Of a stretch of DNA of 12,064 bases, positions 1 through 6,059 are shown piece by piece; position 1 is the stretch's first letter, and every line of letters begins with the position of its first letter. The DNA is from an uncultured Rickettsiales bacterium (GTDB taxonomy: Bacteria; Pseudomonadota; Alphaproteobacteria; UBA8366), in contig CAJWTF010000119.1 of NCBI GenBank assembly GCA_913046825.1, positions 1 to 12,064 of the forward strand. The letters are read 5' to 3'. The notes beneath the pieces are model-generated. The model was not told where the DNA came from and ran no database searches. It saw only the letters and a list, made by a program, of their open reading frames with translations. Position numbers and translations under genes: made by a program.

Positions 1-1
1 C

Positions 2-148
2 AAGCCAATGAACCGCAAGGAAGCGAAGGCTCAATTCTTTGCGATGGACGAGCTCCGCTTCTTTCCAGGTAAAGGACCATTGGCGAAAGCTTTGAATGCG
101 GCGACAGCTTTTCAGGTAGCCGCATCATTGAAGAATTTGTTTAAGTAG
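2..148 (+). CDS. C-terminal fragment of an unrecognised protein (5' end outside the window)
   Basis: An open frame runs from the window edge to a TAG at 146-148 and encodes 48 residues. It starts KPMNRKEAK and ends AASLKNLFK. The fragment is rich in Ala, Lys, Phe and Leu and has no signal peptide or membrane segment. I do not recognise a family from this tail. The codon choices are ordinary (GCG, AAG, CTC) and no in-frame stop interrupts it, so it is probably the real end of a gene beginning upstream of the window. Because it is short and partial, it could also be a chance open frame. Confidence 0.5.
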   Translation, partial: KPMNRKEAKAQFFAMDELRFFPGKGPLAKALNAATAFQVAASLKNLFK

Positions 149-234
149 AGATTACCGCATGAACGCGCCCAATAAAAAATGAAGCAAAAAAATCTTTTTT
201 GAAATTATGCTGGTTACAGCAGTCACTTAAGACG

Positions 235-251
235 GGCTGCGTTCAGCAGCC
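235..251. terminator. Small perfect hairpin, possible weak terminator of the upstream gene
   Basis: GGCTGC (235-240) and GCAGCC (246-251) form a perfect 6 bp stem around a GTTCA loop, about 87 bases after the stop at 148. No T-run follows it, so it is a poor intrinsic terminator and may simply be a chance hairpin. Confidence 0.2.
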
Positions 252-325
252 AGCAAGAACCAAAATGTGTGGCAGATCTGCTTACACAAAAAGGAATATC
301 TCTAACCGATTTTGAGATAGTCCTA

Positions 326-343
326 TGTCACATCCGTGTCACA
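326..343. promoter_or_regulatory. Direct repeat TGTCACA x2, 11 bp apart, candidate regulator site
   Basis: TGTCACA occurs at 326-332 and again at 337-343. The copies start 11 bp apart, about one helical turn, so two protein subunits could bind the same DNA face. It lies in the AT-rich leader of the flavoprotein gene, about 15 bp upstream of a second repeat cluster. No specific regulator can be named from this. Confidence 0.35.
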
Positions 344-355
344 GTTTCATAAAAT

Positions 356-389
356 ATCGTTACGATTCCAATCGTTTCATGATACGATT
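356..389. promoter_or_regulatory. Cluster of ACGATT/AATCGT half-sites, candidate operator
   Basis: Four related half-sites alternate in orientation: ATCGT (356-360), ACGATT (362-367), AATCGT (370-375) and ACGATT (384-389). ACGATT-CC-AATCGT (362-375) is a perfect inverted repeat with a 2 bp spacer. AATCGT-TTCATGAT-ACGATT (370-389) is a second with an 8 bp spacer. TATTAT at 389-394 could be a -10 element just downstream, so a repressor bound here would cover the promoter. This fits TetR- or GntR-type operators in form, but the regulator is unknown. Confidence 0.4.
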
Positions 390-566
390 ATTATGCGAGA
401 AATCGAGATATCGCCTGTTTTAGTGCCGTTGTTAATGCTCAGCTGGGAGAGCGTCGCGTTCTCGATGCTGTCGGGCGACAAGCCTGAATGAAAGCATGAT
501 CATGACCGCAGCATCCCTGCATACCGACGGTATTGGTATTGCCCGGTCGCCGGTGGTCGCGCGACC

Positions 567-2007
567 GTGACGAAGCCCGGTTCGGATGCGCCTGGCCTTG
601 ACTGGCTCGAAGAACGCGTGCGCCACGAGATCGACCTACTGCGCCACAATTATCTTCCTTGGGTGCCGCCAGCGGGTGATGTGGACGGGCGTCCAGTATT
701 CGATGTGGTTATGGTTGGGGGGGCTCTACGGCCCGGGTCTCGCCTGTGGATTGATGCGCGCCAAAGTGACAAACATTCTTGTCCTCGATCAGGCGCCACT
801 AGGGTGCGAAGGTCCGTGGATGACCTTTGCCCGCATGCCGACCCTACGTACGGCGAAGCAGTTAACGGGTATTGAGTGCGGCATTCCGAGCCTATCGCTG
901 CGCGCTTATTGGGAGGCAAAATTCGGCCCCACCTCTTGGGAAGCGCTGTCTCTCACGCCACGTCTGGAATGGGTGGCTTATCTCGAATGGTTTCGGCGTA
1001 TTCTCGACATTCCTGTCCAAAACGAGACTGAAGTTCTTTCCATCGATGGCGACTCGGGCCTGGCGCGGATTGCTGTGCGAAGGGACGGCGAGACCTCCGA
1101 GCTTTTGGCCCGTCGGGTCGTGCTTGCAACGGGTCTTCTTGGCAGCGGAGGCAAACATGTGCCGGTGGGCCTTACCGAGAACTTAGCCGCGGATTGTTGG
1201 GGGCATGCCGCAGACAATATCGATTTCACCAAGTTGGCGGGAAGGGACGTCGGAGTGCTCGGTGCGGGTGCCACAGCGTTCGACAATGCAATTGTCGCCG
1301 CTGAGCAAGGCGCAAGCCGATCAGCGCTGTTCTGCCGCCGTCCAGAACTGCCATGGCTCAGTGCGAAAAAGGGGTTGGAGAATGCTGGCTTCATGCGCCA
1401 TTTTGCGGACTTCCCCGACCTATATCGCTGGCGCTTCGTTAAAGGAATTACGGAGACGCCGATCCCACCGCCCCGGCATTCAATAGAGCGGTTTATGGAA
1501 CGAGACAATACCGAACTTTGCCTCGGTAGTCCGTGGTATGCGACGCGAATGGAGGGCGACAAGGTAGTCGTCACCACACCGGCAGGAGATGAGAGGTTTG
1601 ATTTTGTTATCTTTGGCACCGGCTTTGACATGAAAATTGATCGACGCCCCGAGCTTGCCGCGATTGCTCCTCACGCTCTCCGCTGGCGGGACCGGTTTAC
1701 CCCACCTGTGGGGGAGGAGAACGAGACCCTCTTGGCCCAACCCTATCTCGGTCCCGGCGGAGAATTTCAGGAACGCACGCCTGGAATGTACCCGGCCCTC
1801 TCCCGAATTTGCATGCTTGGCGCGGCCGCCAGTTTGAGTGTCGGGCCATTATTCGGAGGTCTGAACGGCGTGAAATTCGTATTGGAACGATCCGTCGATG
1901 AAACCTGCCGGGCCCTCATGATGGAAACGCTCGGAACCTTCTACGAGAGATTTGAAATGGGTCTAAACGTGGAAAAACCGACGGGCGCGATGGGTTCGAC
2001 GGATTGA
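567..2007 (+). pseudogene. Frameshifted FAD/NAD(P)-dependent monooxygenase (COG2072/CzcO-like flavoprotein)
   Basis: This reads as a two-dinucleotide-binding-domain flavoprotein of the Baeyer-Villiger/N-hydroxylase type, which would use FAD and NADPH to oxygenate an organic substrate. The N-terminal part lies in one frame, from GTG 567 (MTKPGSDAPGLDWLEERV to FDVVMVGG). The rest lies in another frame from about 721 (GLYGPGLACGL onward) to TGA at 2005-2007. The switch falls in seven G at 717-723, inside the FAD fingerprint. Two more G would restore GGGLYG (GxGxxG), with no stop between. A second Rossmann motif, GAGATAFDNA, is at 1261-1290, and the FGTGF motif typical of these enzymes is near 1611-1625. 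About 480 residues are expected, a normal size. Opening the 586 frame by itself replaces the N-terminus with about 44 nonsense residues. The cause may be sequencing error, true inactivation or phase variation. The broad family is fairly sure; the substrate is unknown. Confidence 0.8.
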
Positions 2008-2070
2008 CGGCTCAGGCTGTGTGTTATCATCTGACCCTTTTAGACTTTGCATCCAGATAGAGCGTAATTC

Positions 2071-2077
2071 GGAGGAG
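2071..2077 (+). promoter_or_regulatory. Ribosome binding site fixing the cupin start
   Basis: GGAGGAG lies 6 bases before ATG 2084. It makes that codon a much better start than the in-frame GTG at 2021, which would add 21 residues of uncharacteristic sequence. Confidence 0.7.
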
Positions 2078-2083
2078 AAAGAG

Positions 2084-2509
2084 ATGCCTAAAGCAACAAA
2101 AGACGCAATGCCGCAGATCAGTCATCTGGACGATATGGATTGGGAGATGAACCGCTTTGGCTCGCTATGCAAATTTCCTTTTCATCCAAGTGCCGATGAT
2201 CCAACACAACCGAATGCTGGGGTGTTGCGCTACGAGGCGGGTGAGGGGTTTGTCACGCACCGGCACGATTTCGCGCAAGTTTGGTACGTGATCGAGGGGG
2301 AATTTCAATACGGTGACCAGACCCTGCGCGCCGGGCACATCGTCTACCATGCCGACCCGCACCGTGAATTCGAATTGAGCACTGAGACCGGATGCACAAT
2401 TCTGTTCATGCAGTACCAAGGGCCGACAACGGGTGAAGGGCCGCTTTACGAAGGCCGGATGAACTTGAAGCAGGCTGAGGCAGAAGAAGAGTTCGATCTG
2501 AACCTGTAG
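2084..2509 (+). CDS. Small cupin-domain protein
   Basis: This is a single-domain cupin of 141 residues. I chose ATG 2084 because GGAGGAG at 2071-2077 sits 6 bases before it; the same frame is open back to a GTG at 2021, which has no good ribosome binding site. Cupin motif 1 is seen as THRHDFAQVWYVIEGEF, giving His59, His61 and Gln65, where many cupins have Glu. Motif 2 is AGHIVYHADPHREFE, with His93 the expected fourth metal ligand. The acidic C-terminus (AEAEEEFDLNL) lies outside the barrel. It follows the flavoprotein by 76 bp and is probably co-transcribed. Small cupins beside catabolic oxygenases may be dioxygenases, isomerases or ligand-binding accessory proteins; the sequence does not decide which. 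Confidence 0.85.
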   Translation: MPKATKDAMPQISHLDDMDWEMNRFGSLCKFPFHPSADDPTQPNAGVLRYEAGEGFVTHRHDFAQVWYVIEGEFQYGDQTLRAGHIVYHADPHREFELSTETGCTILFMQYQGPTTGEGPLYEGRMNLKQAEAEEEFDLNL

Positions 2510-2599
2510 ATATCGCAATCTTGTCTTAGTTTGGGCCGTATTGGTCTTTAACGCTCTTGGCATAGAGTCTCTTACACACCGGCGGGAAAGGGCGATGCG

Positions 2600-2893
2600 A
2601 TGGCCAAGGGTTACTTAGTGGTTTGTTACCGAGAAATATCGGACCCGGAAAAACTCAAGACTTATGCGGAATTAGCGCCGAAGGCGATGGTGCCGCGCGG
2701 CGCGAATATCCTGGCGCGCGACGGACGGGTCGAAGCGTTCGAGGACGGGCTCGCAGAGCGCACAATCCTGGTCGAGTTCCCGAGCTTTGAAGCGGCGCTC
2801 GAGGCCTATCACAGTACGGAATACCAAGAGGCCGTTGCGGCCCTCGGTGATGGAGCCGTCCGTGATTTCCGCATCGTCGAAGGCCTCGACTAA
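2600..2893 (+). CDS. DUF1330-family protein
   Basis: A 97-residue protein with the pattern of the DUF1330 family, a ferredoxin-like alpha/beta fold related to Dabb/EthD barrels. It begins GYLVVCYREISDPEKLKTYA, has the central G-A-x-x-L-A-R-D-G turn (GANILARDG) and ends with YHSTEYQEA and FRIVEGLD, both typical of the family. Members are about 95-100 residues, so it is full length. Their biochemical role is not established; they are common in aromatic and fatty-acid-type catabolic clusters. It is the first of three closely spaced plus-strand genes: its stop overlaps the ribosome binding site of the VOC gene, and there are only 9 bases between the coding regions. A 90 bp gap separates it from the cupin gene. 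Confidence 0.88.
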   Translation: MAKGYLVVCYREISDPEKLKTYAELAPKAMVPRGANILARDGRVEAFEDGLAERTILVEFPSFEAALEAYHSTEYQEAVAALGDGAVRDFRIVEGLD

Positions 2894-2902
2894 GGAGAGA
2901 AT

Positions 2903-3358
2903 ATGATTGACATCAATGGCATGGCGCACGTCATCCTGACCGTGTCGCAATACGACGAAGCAAAAGAATTTTATTCAAAGTTGATGACGGCGATGGGGTT
3001 GGAGTGCGTCTTCGACGGCAGCAACATGACCTATTTTGTCGGCGCGCGTACCGCCCTCGGTATTCAGCCCTGTGCGCCCGAATTTGCGGGCGAGCGCTTT
3101 CAGCAAGGGCGCGTTGGGTTGCATCACATTTGTTTTCGCGCCCGCTCGCGCGTGGATGTCGACAAGGTCGACGCGTTGCTGCGGGAGATGGACGCTCATA
3201 TCGTCAGCCCGGCTCAGGAAGGGCATTGGGCACCTGGATACTATTATGTTTTGTGCGAAGATCCGGACGGTATTCGCGTTGAAGTGAATCACGTGCCGGG
3301 AGCAGGCGTGCTCGCGGATGACGCGGGCTTTAATCCGGGTGATGATTATAAGCAATAA
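2903..3358 (+). CDS. VOC-superfamily (glyoxalase/extradiol dioxygenase fold) protein
   Basis: A 151-residue single-unit VOC metalloprotein with two beta-alpha-beta-beta-beta modules. The probable metal ligands, one per expected position, are His9 (MAHVILTV), Gln55 (ALGIQP), His75 (GLHHICF) and Glu127 (PDGIRVEVNH). The set resembles glyoxalase I and related isomerases, epimerases or lyases more than classical two-module extradiol dioxygenases, which are about twice as long. AAGGAGAGA at 2892-2900 is directly before ATG 2903 and overlaps the preceding stop, so translation with the DUF1330 gene is likely coupled. The substrate may be an intermediate of the same pathway as the downstream CoA-ester enzyme (inference). 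There is no signal peptide, so it is cytosolic. Confidence 0.88.
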   Translation: MIDINGMAHVILTVSQYDEAKEFYSKLMTAMGLECVFDGSNMTYFVGARTALGIQPCAPEFAGERFQQGRVGLHHICFRARSRVDVDKVDALLREMDAHIVSPAQEGHWAPGYYYVLCEDPDGIRVEVNHVPGAGVLADDAGFNPGDDYKQ

Positions 3359-3385
3359 GAACGTGGATCAGAGAGGTTAAGTACA

Positions 3386-4141
3386 GTGGATTTAACGACT
3401 GTCGAATATGAAAAGCGTGGGCATATCGCTTATGTCACCCTCAACCGGCCGGAAAAGCTGAATGCGATGAACGCGGCCATGCATCGTGATCTCGCGGATA
3501 TATGGGCGGATTTCCAGCGGGATCCGGAAATGCGCGCCGCCATCCTGTCCGGCAACGGCCGGTGTTTCAGCGCGGGTGCGGATCTTTCTGGCGGCGCGCC
3601 CCAGGCGGAGTACCGCTACGACGGCAATTACCCGGATATCACGCGCGCCAACGGTGTCTATAAGCCCATCGTGAGCGCGTTGCACTCCCACGTGGTTGGC
3701 TATGGGATGTGGATTGCGCTCGATGCGGATATCCGTATCGCCGCGCCAGACACTTCGTTTTGGTTGCCGGAACCACAATGGGGCATCGCGACCATTCCGG
3801 CGGCTTGGTTTCCGAAAGTCATGCCCTGGGCGATTGCCTCGGAACTGCTCCTGATGGCGGAACGGGTCGATGCGGAACGGGCGCGCGAAGTTGGCATGAT
3901 CAACAAAATCGTCCCCGGGGAAGATCTGATGGCGGAGGCAGAAAAGGCGGCGCAACGCCTCGCTAGTTTGAGCCCGATGGCGGTACAAGGCATGAAGGAG
4001 CTGATGGTGCGGGGGGGTAATCTCGACTATACGGCGGTCAACCAACTCACCGAATTTGTCCAAAACCGCGTGATGAATTCTGAAGACCGTAAGGAAGGTG
4101 GCCGCGCTTTCGTGGAAAAGCGCGAGGCCGACTGGAAATAG
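3386..4141 (+). CDS. Enoyl-CoA hydratase/isomerase-family protein (crotonase fold)
   Basis: A crotonase-superfamily protein of 251 residues, acting on a CoA thioester in the cytosol. It starts at GTG 3386, preceded by GAGAGG at 3371-3376. The first oxyanion-hole motif is FSAGADL at 61-67. The second is normally G-G-G; here it is VGYG at 104-107, followed by MWIALDAD. By eye, Trp109 falls where classical hydratases have catalytic Glu144, while Glu129 in LPEPQWG matches the second glutamate, Glu164. The C-terminal helices (about 180-251) are normal, ending FVEKREADWK. One glutamate instead of two suggests an isomerase, lyase or hydrolase rather than a standard hydratase (inference). It is the third gene of the DUF1330-VOC-ECH set, 27 bp after the VOC gene. 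Confidence 0.93.
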   Translation: MDLTTVEYEKRGHIAYVTLNRPEKLNAMNAAMHRDLADIWADFQRDPEMRAAILSGNGRCFSAGADLSGGAPQAEYRYDGNYPDITRANGVYKPIVSALHSHVVGYGMWIALDADIRIAAPDTSFWLPEPQWGIATIPAAWFPKVMPWAIASELLLMAERVDAERAREVGMINKIVPGEDLMAEAEKAAQRLASLSPMAVQGMKELMVRGGNLDYTAVNQLTEFVQNRVMNSEDRKEGGRAFVEKREADWK

Positions 4142-4168
4142 ATTGCTAGAGTGGTGCTAACTCTTCGT

Positions 4169-4576
4169 CTATCTCGACAGGTGGTCGCGGAACATTTCGG
4201 TCAAATAGCGGCCCGTGTTCGACCCGACCAGTGTGTTTAATTTCCGACCTTGCACATCCAAGAGCAACAGATTCACATGACCGACCCCTTGAGAGGTGGC
4301 CAAAAGTTTCCCTTCCACGGTGCGGATATTGGCGACCAGGTACTGTAGCTTGCCGTCCTCGAAATTTGAAAGCGCGTCGCGGGTCTCCTGCTGCAAGGCT
4401 ACACATTTGGGACATTGTGGGTCGTGAATTTGCACGATGGTGGGGATTCCGTTGCCGATCCGCGTTAAATCGCCTTCCTGAATGGTCGCTCTGACCTCGT
4501 TTGCCAAGTACCAACCGGTCACCCCGCCGCGTCGGTGCTTCCGGTGTTGCGGACGTTTGCTGGTGTGCCGGGCCAT
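4169..4576 (-). CDS. Thioredoxin-like protein with a CPKC motif
   Basis: The minus-strand frame encodes 135 residues with a thioredoxin core. The pattern is a beta strand (PTIVQIHD), the redox motif CPKC, a helix (VALQQETRDAL), a strand (LQYLVANIRT) and later strands (VNLLLLDVQGRKLNTLVG). The CxxC is in the expected place, after the strand and at the start of a helix. The first 20 residues are very basic (HTSKRPQHRKHRR), and the cis-proline segment normally before beta strand 4 is less clear (GVGHVNLLL). There is no clear signal peptide, so it is probably cytosolic or anchored by the Trp/Leu-rich segment at 20-26. The start ATG at 4576 is the furthest upstream; a later start is possible. It converges on the hydratase gene (27 bp gap) and is divergent from the DUF1185 gene. 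Its role in the cluster is unknown. Confidence 0.75.
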   Translation of the reverse strand: MARHTSKRPQHRKHRRGGVTGWYLANEVRATIQEGDLTRIGNGIPTIVQIHDPQCPKCVALQQETRDALSNFEDGKLQYLVANIRTVEGKLLATSQGVGHVNLLLLDVQGRKLNTLVGSNTGRYLTEMFRDHLSR

Positions 4577-4720
4577 TTTTCTCAGAGGGGCGTGTGTTTT
4601 TGCGCTTTTGTCGTCTCATCGTTTGCGATATCTCCCAAGGGCAGCTGTTTTACAGTCTTTGTTCGATCTACTTGAGGCGCAGCATCGCTTATCTGAGCTC
4701 GGCCTGTCTCATCGCTTTTT

Positions 4721-4745
4721 CTCACGTTATCGTGAGGCTAGCCTC
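4721..4745 (+). promoter_or_regulatory. Two overlapping hairpins in the leader of the DUF1185 gene
   Basis: CTCACG-TTAT-CGTGAG (4721-4736) is a perfect 6 bp stem with a 4-base loop. GAGGCTAGCCTC (4734-4745) is a perfect 12 bp palindrome sharing GAG with the first. In RNA the two could not fully form together. They end 12 bases before the ribosome binding site. The palindrome could instead be an operator for a dimeric regulator in this 197 bp divergent intergenic region (4577-4773), which otherwise holds no gene that I can see. Confidence 0.35.
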
Positions 4746-4757
4746 GACGCGCGTATA

Positions 4758-4770
4758 AAGGAGAGGAGAG
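4758..4770 (+). promoter_or_regulatory. Strong ribosome binding site of the DUF1185 gene
   Basis: AAGGAGAGGAGAG ends 3 bases before ATG 4774. The doubled GGAGAG gives a purine run with two possible registers and supports this start. Confidence 0.7.
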
Positions 4771-4773
4771 ACA

Positions 4774-5361
4774 ATGAGCCGTGCCGCGATCCGTAAACTC
4801 GTGACTGTCACAGACGAAATCCATCGTGAAATAGGCCGCGTAATCGATCCGCCGACGCGCCGGGCTGCCGCGATCGCGGTGATCGAAAATCCGTTCGCGG
4901 GTCGCTACGTGGAGGATCTGTCAGAGTTGATCGACATCGGTGCGGAGTTGGGAACGCTCTTGGGCGACCGCGCCGTCGCCGCCTTGGGCATCATGCCCGG
5001 CGCGGTCGAGAGTTACGGCAAGGCGGCCTTGGTCGGTGTCGACGGTGAATTGGAACACGCGGCGGCGATCCTGCACCCGAAGCTCGGCACGCCGCTCCGC
5101 ATCGCCGTTGAGAAAGGGGCTGCTCTCGTGCCTTCCTCGAAGAAACGTGGCGGGCCGGGTCAAATCTTGGACATCCCGCTTGGCCATAAGGACGCAGCTT
5201 ATGTGCGTAGCCATTTCGACGGCATGGAAGTGTGGGTCAACGACGCGCCCCGCGCCGATGAAATTCTCGTCGCCGTCGCGGTCACGGACTCCGGTCGTCC
5301 CCTGCCTCGGGTTGGTGGCCTTGAGGCAGAGGATGCCGAGGGAGAAGACGGTCTACGCTAG
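4774..5361 (+). CDS. 'Amino acid synthesis' family protein (DUF1185/PF06684-like)
   Basis: A 195-residue protein that I recognise as the family annotated 'amino acid synthesis' (formerly DUF1185). The hallmark segments are the early VTDEIHREIGR, AVIENPFAGRYVEDLS (about 35-50), GIMPGAVESYGKAALVG (about 72-88), ELEHAAAILHPKLG and a Lys/Arg-rich turn before the GHKDAAYVRSHFD and VAVTDSGRPLPRVGG segments. The length is normal for the family. Despite the name, no enzymatic activity is firmly established to my knowledge. Members often lie beside flavin reductases, amidohydrolases and alpha/beta hydrolases in catabolic clusters, as here. The gene has a strong ribosome binding site, and its stop overlaps that of the convergent flavin reductase gene by 4 bp (CTAG, 5358-5361). 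Confidence 0.88.
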   Translation: MSRAAIRKLVTVTDEIHREIGRVIDPPTRRAAAIAVIENPFAGRYVEDLSELIDIGAELGTLLGDRAVAALGIMPGAVESYGKAALVGVDGELEHAAAILHPKLGTPLRIAVEKGAALVPSSKKRGGPGQILDIPLGHKDAAYVRSHFDGMEVWVNDAPRADEILVAVAVTDSGRPLPRVGGLEAEDAEGEDGLR

Positions 5362-6017
5362 CGGTAGACTCCGTCCCAGTCCCCCTCGGGAATTTTAACC
5401 GAACCGTCATCTTGCACCTGCGGGCGTCCGAGGGTGAACGAGGTTTCCGGCGTAATGACCGCGTAGTCCATATAGCCCATGCGCGCCAAGGGCCGCATCG
5501 CGGCTGTGTCGACGATCCCATCCTTGATAACAGCATCGTCGATGAAGATGCCGACGACTTCACCGATGATGATGAAATGCCCATTGTCTCCACTGACGTC
5601 CGGCAGTTCGACGGTCTTCCAATGCCGGCATTCAAGCGATGCGGGTGCGCGGGCGACGCGAGGCGGTTTCACGAAATGTGAAGGCGCGGTCTCCAATTCG
5701 GCGAGCGCGAATTCGTCTGCCAACGCTTCCACGGGCGCGGAGGAAACATTCATGCCGTCCCGCGTATCCATGGTCGAAATCGAACAGGTGAACTCGCCAT
5801 TCGCTTCGATGTTGCGCAGGCTGTCCTTGCGTTGTGCAGAGACAAACATGACGTAGTGCGGCCGGTCGCTGACCGCATTAAAAAAACTATATGGTGCCAA
5901 ATTGAGGACACCCTCTTGATCTACGGTGGAGACCCAACCGATAGGCCGAGGTGCGACCAGTGCCTTGAACGGGTCGTGCTTCAATCCGTGCTCGTTCTTA
6001 ATGCTGTCGTAGTACAT
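5358..6017 (-). CDS. Flavin reductase family protein (FMN-binding split barrel)
   Basis: A 219-residue member of the flavin-reductase-like FMN-binding family, which supplies reduced flavin to two-component oxygenases or acts as a flavoprotein itself. The motifs in order are APRPIGWVST (22-31), NLAPYSFFNAVS (39-50), a KDSLRNI segment (64-70) and GEFTCSI (74-80), the usual FMN-binding face. The C-terminal part (HFIIIGEVVGIFIDD, then ARMGYMDYAV) completes the barrel. The start ATG at 6017 is preceded by AAGAGGAT. It is the last gene of the minus-strand operon, 42 bp after the GGT-like gene, and overlaps the end of the convergent DUF1185 gene. Its natural partner could be the flavoprotein oxygenase at 567-2007 or one outside the window (inference). 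Confidence 0.92.
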   Translation of the reverse strand: MYYDSIKNEHGLKHDPFKALVAPRPIGWVSTVDQEGVLNLAPYSFFNAVSDRPHYVMFVSAQRKDSLRNIEANGEFTCSISTMDTRDGMNVSSAPVEALADEFALAELETAPSHFVKPPRVARAPASLECRHWKTVELPDVSGDNGHFIIIGEVVGIFIDDAVIKDGIVDTAAMRPLARMGYMDYAVITPETSFTLGRPQVQDDGSVKIPEGDWDGVYR

Positions 6018-6059
6018 GCGATCCTCTTGTTCGAAGATGAAAAGTTGCCGAAAGGAATA

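Larger units (their letters stand above)
149..566. other. AT-rich intergenic region with repeats upstream of the flavoprotein gene
   Basis: No convincing gene was found here. The first 250 bases are clearly more AT-rich than the rest of the window: only 22 of the 60 bases at 301-360 are G or C. The region holds an A7/T6 stretch (186-200), a small hairpin with stem GGCTGC/GCAGCC at 235-251, a direct repeat of TGTCACA, and a cluster of ACGATT/AATCGT half-sites. A short frame at 496-570 may be the displaced start of the flavoprotein gene. Confidence 0.6.

Noticed and set aside
159..182. Seven-codon frame MNAPNKK after the first gene
   Set aside because: Too short, with no clear ribosome binding site and no conserved feature; probably chance.
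978..1631. Long minus-strand open frame (217 codons) opposite the flavoprotein
   Set aside because: Low-complexity Ser/Arg/Pro-rich translation without motifs. The plus strand carries the clear flavoprotein, so it is an antisense shadow.
2541..2568. TTGGTC-16 bp-TAGAGT as a promoter before the DUF1330 gene
   Set aside because: It matches the consensus only loosely. The position is sensible, but the evidence is too weak to list as a feature.
3392..4063. Minus-strand open frame of 223 codons
   Set aside because: Antisense shadow of the crotonase-family gene; His/Arg-rich with no domain pattern.
4146..4619. Minus-strand open frame of 157 codons overlapping the thioredoxin-like gene
   Set aside because: Arg/Gly/Pro-rich sequence with no fold pattern; the other frame has the CPKC thioredoxin core.
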